From positions 1-5,224 of the forward strand of contig JACQTN010000416.1 of the NCBI GenBank assembly GCA_016210785.1: 5,224 nt of DNA, read 5' to 3'. A program made the translations under genes and the position numbers. The notes under the pieces were generated by a model. It was not told the DNA's origin. It searched no databases and saw only the letters and a program-made list of their open reading frames with translations. Numbering within the stretch: position 1 is the stretch's first letter; each line of letters opens with the position of its first letter. This stretch comes from Armatimonadota bacterium. GTDB taxonomy: Bacteria > Sysuimicrobiota > Sysuimicrobiia > Sysuimicrobiales > JACQTN01. Positions 1-5,224 of this stretch are shown here, one piece after another.

Positions 1-2339
1 ACGTAGTCAAACTCCACGCCGGCAAATTGTGCCGCGTCGCGCCGGAGCGTGCCGTACGTGGTGATGATGAGGTCATGGTCACAGAAGTGGGGGCCGGGTT
101 TGGCCCGACCGCTACCGGTGTGCTCGAAGACGCGCAGGTCCGGCGTGAATCGCGCCGCTTCCTCGCGCCAGTTGAACGCCAGCGACTTCGGCATCACCAC
201 CAGCGAGGGGGCGGTGGCGTCGCCGCGCCGGGATGCCAGGAGCGCCAGCACCTGCACGGTCTTGCCCAGCCCCATGTCATCGGCCAGGCAGCCGCCAAAG
301 CCAAACCGCCGGAGAAACTCCAGCCAGCCCAGCCCCTCGCGCTGGTAGCCGCGCAGAGTGCCGGTGAACGCGGGTGGGGGATCGGCGGGCCTGATGCCGT
401 CGAAGGCCCGGAGTTGGGTGCGGGCCCGCGCGAACACCTCATCACTGGTGACGTGCGGCTGGGACGCCAGCAGAAGATCCAGCACGCCGACTTGGCTCCG
501 GTTGAACCGGAGGTCCTCGCCCCGCGGCGCACCCATGCCGGCCAGCAGGCCATACCTGGCCAGCCATTCCTCCGGCAGCAGGCCGTAGGTGCCGTCGTCC
601 AGCCTCACAGCGGTCTCGCCCCTTCTGACCGCTTCCAGGATGGCAGGGAGGGTGGCTCTGGTCCCGTCGTAGTCCACGGCGCCATGCAGGTCGAACCAGT
701 CGATGTCGGCCGTCACGTCGATGTGGAATGCGCCGGAGCGGCGGAAGATCTTGCCTTCCGCCTCGACGTGCCACCCGTCGCTGACCAGGGCGGCGACCAC
801 GCGGGGAAGGTGGCGTGGGGCCAGTTCCCACTCGTGTTCTGCATGGCCGAATTCTGCCCGTCGCGGTCGCACGCCTAGCTCGCGCAGCCGCTCTTCCGCT
901 CGTTGTTCGCCGGCCGCCTCGCGCCGGATAAAGCGGCGCCGGTCGCGCTGAAACACGCCCTGCCACGGCTGCGCGGCGGCGATGACCGCGCCATCGTAGT
1001 CGAAGGACAGGTCGCACCAGAGCACGTCGCGAAGACCGGTAGGTCGTGCCGGCCGCACCCTGAGTCGCGGGAGCGGGGCCGGAGAAACCTCTTCATAGCG
1101 CAGCTCATCGGGGAGCTGCAGCAGCGGCACGTCGGGCAGAGCCAACAGGGTGGCCAGCAGGTCATCGGCCTGCGCCGTGGGCACCACCAGGGGGCCGGAC
1201 CGGCGAAGATGGCCCATCCACGGGAATGCGCCGGGCGCGTTCAATCGCGCGCAGCGGTGCTCGACAAACACGAACCCGCTCGCCAGCGTCAGGGCGGGAG
1301 TGGAAAGCGCGATCTGTTCCTGGCCGCGCCGGAGGCACCCGCTGACAACGTAGCCGTGTGCTTTCGCATCGCGGATCACTTCGAGCCAGAAGTCCCAGGG
1401 CGCTCCATCATCCCATTCCAGAAGGAACAGGTCGGCACTCTGCGGCGAGGTGCGTAGACAGCACCGGCCGGTCTTGCACATCAAGGGAACGAGGGTGTCC
1501 TGCGTGGGCGTGGGAAGGCAGTAGCGGCTGGACGCCCCGTAATCCCCGGCGAAGTAGGCGTAGGCGGCATCCCACGGGCCATAGAGCCGCCCGGCGCCGT
1601 TGAGGAGCGACAGGGTCTGGCGGTCAGCCGGGTCAGGCCACCTGGTGATGTCGCCGGCGGAGATCCTCAGCGGGTTCGGCGTGCCCCATTCACCATTGGC
1701 CTTCCGCCGGCGGCCCACCAGCTCCACCACCAGTCCGTCGGCGGTCCGCGTGGCGGGAACGTCAATCACGTAGAGGATCTGGCGGCCGGCCAGGGTGGAG
1801 GCGTTCTGCTCGACCCGTCCAGTCACGGCGCGCTGGACCTCCGCCAGACGGGCCTGCCAGGGGGACTGCCGGGGTCTGACCGTGCTCCTGACAGGCGACC
1901 GGGCAAGACGGAAACGGCTGGAGGCTGGGGGCAGGGCCGCGCCCGCATCAGGCAAGACACGTGTGACCGTAGCTCCGTCTCCACCCGGCGCAGTGGTACG
2001 GCCTGCGTGCGCCGCGGTCGGTTCAGGAGCGAGTGCACCGGTGTCGTGGCCGTGCTGCGCCAGCCAGGCCAGGCCGACGGCGACGCAGTGCTTGCAGAAC
2101 AGGCCATCTTCCCCTACCGGGCAGGTGCAGGAATAGGCCAGTTCGTCGCCTTCCGGCCACAGCGTCACGAGGTAGCGCTGGGTACCCTGCACCGGCGCGG
2201 TCACCGTCCCAGCCTGCTCGATGAGGCCCCGCACTCGTCGCTGAGCGAAGTACTCCGTGCCCCGCCAGAACGAGGCTGTATCGGCCATGCGGCGAAGTGC
2301 CCGCTCGTGCAAAACCTCCGCCAGGGTGGGGTTGACCAC
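1..2339 (-). CDS. SWIM zinc-finger SNF2-family DEAD/DEAH-like helicase/ATPase, 3' end outside window
   Basis: Large ATP-dependent DNA translocase of the bacterial SNF2 type. The frame is open from the stop at 2349-2351 to the left edge, giving about 780 residues. Near the N-terminus is a SWIM zinc finger, CxCx8CxH (C71, C73, C82, H84, in YSCTCPV...FCKH). After a long middle region, residues ~540-640 (around DIDWFDL and LLPEEWLARYG) resemble the bacterial SNF2-associated domain. The ATPase core opens at ~662 with LRGYQREGLGWLEFL. Walker A is ADDMGLGKT (K693), followed by LVVMPKSL and DLIITTYGTLRRD. The sequence stops at EFDYV, just before the expected DEAQ/DEAH box, so the C-terminal helicase lobe (family total ~1,000-1,150 residues) is off-window. 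The GTG start at 2339 is preferred: GGAGGT lies 11 nt upstream (2351-2356), whereas the internal ATG at 2288 has no visible ribosome site. SNF2 and SWIM assignment is secure; the cellular role (repair, transcription, defence) cannot be told from sequence. Confidence 0.93.
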   Translation of the reverse strand, partial: MVNPTLAEVLHERALRRMADTASFWRGTEYFAQRRVRGLIEQAGTVTAPVQGTQRYLVTLWPEGDELAYSCTCPVGEDGLFCKHCVAVGLAWLAQHGHDTGALAPEPTAAHAGRTTAPGGDGATVTRVLPDAGAALPPASSRFRLARSPVRSTVRPRQSPWQARLAEVQRAVTGRVEQNASTLAGRQILYVIDVPATRTADGLVVELVGRRRKANGEWGTPNPLRISAGDITRWPDPADRQTLSLLNGAGRLYGPWDAAYAYFAGDYGASSRYCLPTPTQDTLVPLMCKTGRCCLRTSPQSADLFLLEWDDGAPWDFWLEVIRDAKAHGYVVSGCLRRGQEQIALSTPALTLASGFVFVEHRCARLNAPGAFPWMGHLRRSGPLVVPTAQADDLLATLLALPDVPLLQLPDELRYEEVSPAPLPRLRVRPARPTGLRDVLWCDLSFDYDGAVIAAAQPWQGVFQRDRRRFIRREAAGEQRAEERLRELGVRPRRAEFGHAEHEWELAPRHLPRVVAALVSDGWHVEAEGKIFRRSGAFHIDVTADIDWFDLHGAVDYDGTRATLPAILEAVRRGETAVRLDDGTYGLLPEEWLARYGLLAGMGAPRGEDLRFNRSQVGVLDLLLASQPHVTSDEVFARARTQLRAFDGIRPADPPPAFTGTLRGYQREGLGWLEFLRRFGFGGCLADDMGLGKTVQVLALLASRRGDATAPSLVVMPKSLAFNWREEAARFTPDLRVFEHTGSGRAKPGPHFCDHDLIITTYGTLRRDAAQFAGVEFDY

Positions 2340-2350
2340 AGCCGACCGCT

Positions 2351-2356
2351 ACCTCC
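2351..2356 (-). promoter_or_regulatory. Ribosome binding site of the SNF2 gene
   Basis: GGAGGT on the minus strand, 11 nt before the GTG at 2339. The spacing is slightly long, but it is the only strong Shine-Dalgarno match near the start of the frame. It therefore decides the start in favour of GTG 2339 over ATG 2288. Confidence 0.6.
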
Positions 2357-2387
2357 ATGCCCGCCAAGGTATCGTACACATGTTCGC

Positions 2388-2490
2388 CTACGGCTTCCAC
2401 AACTCCTTCTTCCCCAGCTCTTCTTGCGCCCGGCGGAGTGCGGTCTCCTCGATGAGAATGTCCTGACGCTCGTATCACTTTCTCGCACAC
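2388..2490 (-). pseudogene. C-terminal remnant of a zinc-ribbon (DUF2293-like) gene, paralog of the gene at 3973-4725
   Basis: Minus-strand translation gives CARK, a TGA stop, YERQDILIEETALRRAQEEL, then GKKELWKP and a TAG stop at 2388-2390. The intact gene at 3973-4725 ends ARKRYERQGILVEQAALHTA followed by QEELGKEELR. Over 31 aligned positions 21 are identical, and at DNA level 68 of 90 bases match. The in-frame TGA replaces a conserved Arg codon. Homology ends at ~2490, immediately before the GATTGAC boxes. Nothing resembling the rest of the protein (zinc ribbon, N-terminal region) is present upstream. Many differences are synonymous, so this copy probably diverged as a functional gene before being broken. 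Its stop is 48 nt upstream of the SNF2 start on the same strand, so the original gene likely preceded the helicase in an operon. Confidence 0.8.
2400..2490. repeat. Left copy of ~90-bp direct repeat bracketing the toxin-antitoxin operon
   Basis: Pairs with 3979-4069 in the same orientation, with no gaps needed and 68 of 90 positions identical by my count. The best-conserved block is CCCCAGCTCTTC. It corresponds to the 3' coding end of the zinc-ribbon gene family. The divergence is too large for a fresh target-site duplication. Confidence 0.75.
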
Positions 2491-2493
2491 AAC

Positions 2494-2544
2494 TCAGATT
2501 GACAGTCAATCCGATTGACCGCTACTCTGATTGACAGCTAGTTG
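2494..2544. promoter_or_regulatory. Candidate operator: palindrome plus three GATTGAC boxes at 16-bp period
   Basis: GATTGAC occurs at 2497, 2513 and 2529, an exact 16-bp spacing. The first box is half of a perfect palindrome, GATTGACAGTCAATC (2497-2511, 7+1+7). Two further outer base pairs (2494-2495 with 2513-2514) extend it to 21 bp with one mismatched pair. The patch is much more AT-rich than its surroundings and lies 22-70 bases before the antitoxin start. Xre-type antitoxins of this class generally bind and repress their own promoters, so this is the natural binding site. The boxes also contain TTGAC, so promoter and operator probably overlap. The identity of the binding protein is inference. 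Confidence 0.65.
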
Positions 2545-2559
2545 TTATGTAGTTAAGCT
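2531..2559 (+). promoter_or_regulatory. Possible promoter of the antitoxin-toxin operon
   Basis: TTGACA (2531-2536) is a perfect -35 hexamer, embedded in the third GATTGAC box. Seventeen bases later is TAAGCT (2554-2559), only a weak -10 match. This would place the transcription start close to the GTG at 2566, giving a leaderless or near-leaderless message, consistent with the absence of a ribosome site before that codon. An alternative pair is TTGACA at 2499-2504 with TACTCT at 2523-2528. Confidence 0.35.
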
Positions 2560-2565
2560 CGAGTT

Positions 2566-3429
2566 GTGAACGTGCTTCTCACGGGAAGCGTGAGCCAAGT
2601 CAAAGCGTGGGGGCGTCGTCAGCATCCACAGCGACTCTCCTGTCGGCGTGTCTTCGCAGGTAGGAGCCCTGGTGCAGCCCTGGATTTCGCGCATGTGAGC
2701 TTGCATATCGTGCACCGCGCTCTGGACGAACTCGCGCGCTATGTGGCCGAGTCTGCCCAAGCCTACCTCGTCCTCTACCTGCACGAGGCGGTTGTCGCGG
2801 CGCTCTTCTCCCGGTGGGCGGCCTACGAAGATGATGCGCGCGGTGTCATCGCGCTGGAGGTTGCCCGCCGTGCGCGGAACGCCCTCGCCCATGGGTTGAT
2901 CGAACCTGCTGAAGTCACCCGAAAGTTCGGCGCGGCCTTGGAAGAAGCCTTGAAGAAGCTTTCCCCACCCAAGACCGGCAAGAGGGCTCCGCCGACGGGG
3001 GCTCCTCCAAAGGGGCCTCTACCGAAGGTGCCTCCGGAACTTGTCACTTTCATTGCCGGACGGGTGCTAGAGGATCTGGCTGGAGAGTATCTGCGGGACG
3101 GTTATCTGTCCAGGCTCGAGCGCCTGCGTTCCGGATTCGGCCTGACCCAGCACGAGCTGGCCAGGCTCCTCGAGGTCACGCCCGAAGCGACCCGCAAGTG
3201 GGTTCGCGGAGGGGGTATCTCGCCGGATGCGCGCGGGCTCATAGATCTCCATCTAGCCCTGTTGGAGCGCCTGGAGACGTACGTAAGGCCTGGCCTTCTT
3301 CCCGCCATCCTGAGGCGGCCGGCCAGAGGTCTGGGGGGACGCCGGCCTGCGGAGTTGCTGCTTGAAGGTCAGGGAGAGACCATCGCGGAGTACCTCGAAG
3401 CGCTGACCACCTATGCCTCCACGGCGTGA
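2566..3429 (+). CDS. Xre/MbcA/ParS-family antitoxin with long N-terminal extension
   Basis: Antitoxin partner of the RES toxin that follows and overlaps it. Residues ~181-240 hold an Xre-type helix-turn-helix (LTQHELARLLEVTPEATRKW, 193-212). Residues ~246-282 (ILRRPARGLGGRRPAELLLE and the helix after it) match the C-terminal toxin-binding segment of this family, which occludes the toxin active site. At 287 residues it is well longer than the usual ~120-200. The extra part is a mostly helical N-terminal region (~41-131, alternating Leu/Ala/Val with charged residues, no recognised motif) and a linker rich in Pro, Lys and Gly (133-158). The start is uncertain. GTG 2566 fits a leaderless message, GTG 2590 has a purine run too close to serve well, and GTG 2695 (residue 44) would still keep the helical region. 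No frameshift is needed: the frame is open throughout. It is probably self-regulating through the boxes at 2494-2544. Confidence 0.82.
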   Translation: MNVLLTGSVSQVKAWGRRQHPQRLSCRRVFAGRSPGAALDFAHVSLHIVHRALDELARYVAESAQAYLVLYLHEAVVAALFSRWAAYEDDARGVIALEVARRARNALAHGLIEPAEVTRKFGAALEEALKKLSPPKTGKRAPPTGAPPKGPLPKVPPELVTFIAGRVLEDLAGEYLRDGYLSRLERLRSGFGLTQHELARLLEVTPEATRKWVRGGGISPDARGLIDLHLALLERLETYVRPGLLPAILRRPARGLGGRRPAELLLEGQGETIAEYLEALTTYASTA

Positions 3430-3967
3430 TTGGGCGCCACGGCTCCGCCCCCCTTACCACGGGATCATCTATCGCTATGTCCCGCACGGTGCCGGTGACC
3501 CGCTCGACGGCTCATTCGCCATGCGATTAGGTGGCCGATGGAATCCGCCGCACTCCTTCCCGGTTCTCTACACGTCGTGTTCGCGGGAGGTTGCGGTCGC
3601 CAACCTGTGGCACCGGTTTGAGGGAGAAGCCATCCAGCCGTGGGAGGTTGCTGAAGAGCGCCAGGCCGACCTGTATGAACTCCGGGTCAGCCAGGCCGGC
3701 CTTGTGGATATCTTGACCGCCGAGGGGATTGCCGGGGTGGGCCTGCCTCAACGGTACCCGGAGGGCGTCGGGCACGAGTTGACTCAACCGGTTGGCCGAC
3801 GTCTGCATGGCGAGGGCAGGCCGGGGGTCTGGTGTCGATCCGCCGCTTTGCCGACGGGGCAAGAGATTGCGCTCTTCTTTGAATTTGCTGAACGCCCTGC
3901 GATAATCGGTCCGCCCCACCGCCTGTGGGAGTGGTTCCCGGTGCCCGAGGATCAACGACCTGGCTGA
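3413..3967 (+). CDS. RES-domain toxin (NAD+-degrading family)
   Basis: RES toxins of Xre-RES modules act in the cytoplasm and deplete NAD+ by phosphorolysis or hydrolysis. This 184-residue protein has the family landmarks: an early YRY (R21), GGRWNPP (40-46), VLYTS (51-55) and the late segment VWCRSAALPTGQEIALFF (139-156). Length and order match the family. The usual AxxE after YTS appears here as AVAN (61-64), so the position normally occupied by an active-site Glu seems to be Asn64; E59 and E70 are nearby. ATG 3413 is the only possible start before the motifs, because the frame has a stop at 3404-3406. It lies inside the antitoxin gene (17-nt overlap) with no ribosome site, so translation is likely coupled. 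Family assignment is strong; full activity is not assured because of the Glu change. Confidence 0.88.
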   Translation: MPPRRDWAPRLRPPYHGIIYRYVPHGAGDPLDGSFAMRLGGRWNPPHSFPVLYTSCSREVAVANLWHRFEGEAIQPWEVAEERQADLYELRVSQAGLVDILTAEGIAGVGLPQRYPEGVGHELTQPVGRRLHGEGRPGVWCRSAALPTGQEIALFFEFAERPAIIGPPHRLWEWFPVPEDQRPG

Positions 3968-3972
3968 GATCG

Positions 3973-4725
3973 CTAACGCAATTCCTCTTTCCCCAGCTCT
4001 TCCTGTGCCGTGTGGAGTGCCGCCTGTTCGACGAGGATGCCCTGCCGCTCATACCGCTTCCTCGCGCGGCTGAACCGAACGACCACCGCGGACAGCATAC
4101 TGTGTTGCCTGGCGCGGCGGGTGAGTGCGGGATCACCGCGGGGCACGTACACCAGATGATCCAGACCGGCGCAGGCCAGGCACAATGGTTCTTCTCTTTC
4201 GAGCAGCAGGAGGCTTCCATGAGCAAGCTCGGTCTGGCATCTTGAGCAGCGCGTATCACGGTGGATCCAGAAGACGACGATCTCGGGCGGAGCGCCGAGT
4301 TTCTCCAGCAGTCGCTGCTTTTGTCTCTCCGGCAAGGTGCGCGGGAGGTAGTGAGTTCGATAGCTCCGCTCGCTGTAGGGGTCGCCACTCTCGCTGAATC
4401 GCAGTTCGGGCTGCGGCGCCCGTCCCCGGCCGAGGTGCGCAACCTCGATGGACTGCAGTCCGCGTTGATGCGCCCAATGGTGAAAAACCTGCATGGCGCG
4501 GGCAATCTTCGCCGGGGCGCCCTGGATGAGTTCCTCCAGGTAAGGCACGCGGCCGGCACGCCAGGCGCTGACATGGGTGGGGTGGAGAAGCCCGATGCCG
4601 ACCAGCACGTCGACGGTGCTCACATAGTCGTGGTCGACAAGCGCGGCCTCGGCCGCTCCCCGGCTCGTTCCTCCAGACTTCTTCGAGGCTTCTCGTGCAT
4701 GGCCGGTCGCCGAGACTCGTGCCAA
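3973..4725 (-). CDS. Zinc-ribbon hypothetical protein, DUF2293-like
   Basis: A 250-residue protein of unknown function. Residues ~35-85 (DVLVGIGLL, HVSAWRAGRVPYLEEL) form a conserved-looking helical N-terminal part. Residues ~105-127 include LRFSESGDP and SYRTHYLP. Two CxxC pairs (C160/C163 and C182/C185) make a probable zinc ribbon. The tail LTRRARQHSMLSAVVVRFSR and RKRYERQGILVEQAAL resembles, from memory, proteins annotated DUF2293, although the canonical C-terminal part of such proteins is not seen after it. The remnant at 2388-2490 ends at almost the same point, so this is likely a genuine C-terminus. The start is uncertain: TTG 4725 has only a weak upstream match and the frame stops at 4735-4737; GTG 4623 is the next option. 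The gene converges on the RES gene with five bases between stops. RNA or DNA binding would be a guess. Confidence 0.75.
   Translation of the reverse strand: MARVSATGHAREASKKSGGTSRGAAEAALVDHDYVSTVDVLVGIGLLHPTHVSAWRAGRVPYLEELIQGAPAKIARAMQVFHHWAHQRGLQSIEVAHLGRGRAPQPELRFSESGDPYSERSYRTHYLPRTLPERQKQRLLEKLGAPPEIVVFWIHRDTRCSRCQTELAHGSLLLLEREEPLCLACAGLDHLVYVPRGDPALTRRARQHSMLSAVVVRFSRARKRYERQGILVEQAALHTAQEELGKEELR
3979..4069. repeat. Right copy of ~90-bp direct repeat bracketing the toxin-antitoxin operon
   Basis: Lies in the 3' coding end of the intact zinc-ribbon gene and aligns with 2400-2490 in the same orientation. Copies are offset by 1,579 bp, a span that contains exactly the operator, antitoxin and toxin. 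Confidence 0.75.
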
Positions 4726-4820
4726 ATCACCGATTCACGCGTGCGTTCACGGCCCAGACCCCGCCTCCCGCCCGCCGCGGCGACGATCTTCCGGTTTGCC
4801 TGAGCCTGAAGGTGATCCGT

Positions 4821-4848
4821 ATGCCTGCTTCGACATGCCTGCTTCAAC
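4821..4848. repeat. 14-bp tandem repeat, two units
   Basis: ATGCCTGCTTCGAC is followed directly by ATGCCTGCTTCAAC, with one mismatch. It lies in the intergenic region about 100 bases upstream of the zinc-ribbon gene start. It could be a regulator site or slippage; function unknown. Confidence 0.7.
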
Positions 4849-4920
4849 GGGTCCGCCTCTGGTCCTTCGGTCTGAGAGCGGGCGAGGGAGACGCCACACG
4901 GACTGCGAGATGACGCCCGG

Positions 4921-4932
4921 TCATCGCGATGA
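4921..4932. repeat. 12-bp perfect palindrome
   Basis: TCATCGCGATGA reads the same on both strands. It has no loop, so it is more like a dimeric protein site than a terminator. It may also be chance in GC-rich DNA. Confidence 0.4.
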
Positions 4933-5002
4933 GACCACCACCCCGATCCCCCGCGACGATCACCAGGCTCAGGTATGGCGGCAGTTGCAGGAACAGGCGC
5001 CT

Positions 5003-5032
5003 CGGATCGGGGTGAGTCGGATCGAGGTGAGG
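5003..5032. repeat. 15-bp tandem repeat, two units
   Basis: CGGATCGGGGTGAGT is followed directly by CGGATCGAGGTGAGG, with 13 of 15 positions identical. It ends about 40 bases before the membrane-protein start, so it is positioned as a possible regulator site. Function is inference. Confidence 0.6.
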
Positions 5033-5072
5033 TGGGAGGAAGCCGGGGCAATGCGTACGAAAGAACCTTGTC

Positions 5073-5224
5073 ATGGCGGTCGCCATGCGTTCCATGAAGG
5101 TCCAGAGCGCTCAGTGGCTGGCGATCGGCCTGACCCCGCTCACCGTACTCCTCCTGCTTCTCCACGCCGAGCACTACAACATCCGCCTGCAGATTCCGGC
5201 CGCGCACTTCATTCTCTGCGCCGG
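5073..5224 (+). CDS. N-terminus of a membrane protein, 3' end outside window
   Basis: Only the first ~50 residues are visible. A short basic N-terminus (MKVQSAQ from Met8) is followed by a hydrophobic segment WLAIGLTPLTVLLLLLH (15-31), then a polar stretch (AEHYNIRLQ) and IPAAHFILCA, which could begin a second hydrophobic segment. This start, a membrane helix followed by a short polar stretch, is common in bacterial sensor kinases and diguanylate cyclases, but nothing here identifies the downstream domain. ATG 5073, 5085 and 5094 are all possible; none has a clear ribosome site. The frame is closed upstream by a stop at 5028-5030. An overlapping frame from ATG 5051 is also open but gives a Pro/Arg/His-rich sequence typical of a shadow. 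The gene is divergent from the zinc-ribbon gene. Confidence 0.6.
   Translation, partial: MAVAMRSMKVQSAQWLAIGLTPLTVLLLLLHAEHYNIRLQIPAAHFILCA

Larger units (their letters stand above)
4738..5072. other. Intergenic region between divergent genes
   Basis: About 335 bases between the frame-closing stop of the zinc-ribbon gene and the start of the membrane-protein gene. Frames are open here on both strands, but their translations are Arg/Pro/Ser-rich and show no motif, so I read none as coding. It holds two short tandem repeats and one palindrome, listed separately. It must contain the promoter of the minus-strand gene and probably that of the plus-strand gene, but I see no convincing -35/-10 pair and no tRNA or terminator hairpin. 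Confidence 0.5.

Noticed and set aside
27..878. 283-codon plus-strand open frame
   Set aside because: It lies fully antisense to the SNF2 gene, whose translation carries SWIM, SNF2-associated and Walker A motifs. The plus-strand product is Gly/Ala/Gln/Arg-rich without motifs and is a GC-rich shadow.
903..1457. 184-codon plus-strand open frame
   Set aside because: Antisense to the middle of the SNF2 gene; no recognisable motif. The minus-strand frame is continuous here.
2023..2490. 155-codon minus-strand open frame starting MCEKVIRASG
   Set aside because: It runs out of frame through the remnant and the SWIM region. The homologous frame (YERQDIL) and the SNF2 frame explain the same DNA better.
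2494..2544. CRISPR array or replication iterons
   Set aside because: Boxes are 7 bp with 16-bp period and no unique spacers of normal length, and no Rep or Cas gene is present. Position before the antitoxin fits an operator.
2400..4069. IS element or integrase-type target-site duplication around the toxin-antitoxin pair
   Set aside because: No transposase or recombinase gene and no terminal inverted repeats are seen. The flanking direct repeats are only about 76% identical, far too diverged for a recent att or target duplication.
3687..4574. 295-codon minus-strand open frame
   Set aside because: It is antisense to the RES gene and out of frame with the zinc-ribbon gene; its composition is Arg/Ser/Pro-rich with no motif.
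4261..4803. 180-codon plus-strand open frame
   Set aside because: Mostly antisense to the zinc-ribbon gene, whose CxxC pairs and remnant match show the real frame.
4844..5095. 83-codon minus-strand open frame
   Set aside because: It has some hydrophobic character but no motif, and no ribosome site is evident. It overlaps the likely membrane-protein start, so it is too weak to call.
4620..5207. 195-codon minus-strand open frame
   Set aside because: Covers the start of the zinc-ribbon gene out of frame and runs antisense to the membrane-protein start; highly charged, Arg-rich and motif-free.

Overview
This is a high-GC bacterial window. By eye it is roughly 60-65% GC, and long chance ORFs appear in antisense frames. 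There are no rRNA, tRNA, CRISPR or IS signals, and the phylum cannot be set from the sequence. The gene families present (SWIM/SNF2 helicase, Xre-RES toxin-antitoxin pair, a zinc-ribbon protein resembling DUF2293-type proteins) occur in many high-GC soil and environmental lineages.

Layout. Positions 2339 to 1 (minus strand) carry the first ~780 residues of a large SNF2-family ATPase. It has an N-terminal SWIM zinc finger, a bacterial SNF2-associated region and the start of the ATPase core; its 3' end lies beyond the left edge. Just upstream on the same strand (2388-2490) is a broken C-terminal remnant of a second gene. An AT-rich regulatory patch follows (about 2494-2560), with a near-perfect palindrome and three GATTGAC boxes spaced exactly 16 bp apart. 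Next comes a plus-strand toxin-antitoxin operon: a long Xre/MbcA/ParS-type antitoxin (2566-3429) overlapping a RES-domain toxin (3413-3967) by 17 nt. Only five bases separate the toxin stop from the stop of a convergent minus-strand gene (3973-4725) encoding a zinc-ribbon protein. The remnant at 2388-2490 matches the C-terminus of this same protein. A roughly 340-bp intergenic stretch with short tandem repeats follows. The window ends inside a plus-strand gene whose N-terminus is a membrane segment.

How it may work together. The antitoxin and toxin should form an autoregulated operon, with the iterated boxes as the likely operator. The toxin-antitoxin pair is bracketed by two same-orientation copies of the 3' end of the zinc-ribbon gene (68 of 90 bases identical by my alignment). 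This suggests the module sits in a rearranged zinc-ribbon gene / SNF2 helicase locus. The most unusual points are this bracketing, the antitoxin's ~130-residue N-terminal extension with a proline-rich linker, the RES toxin's Asn where the family usually has Glu, and the 16-bp-phased operator.
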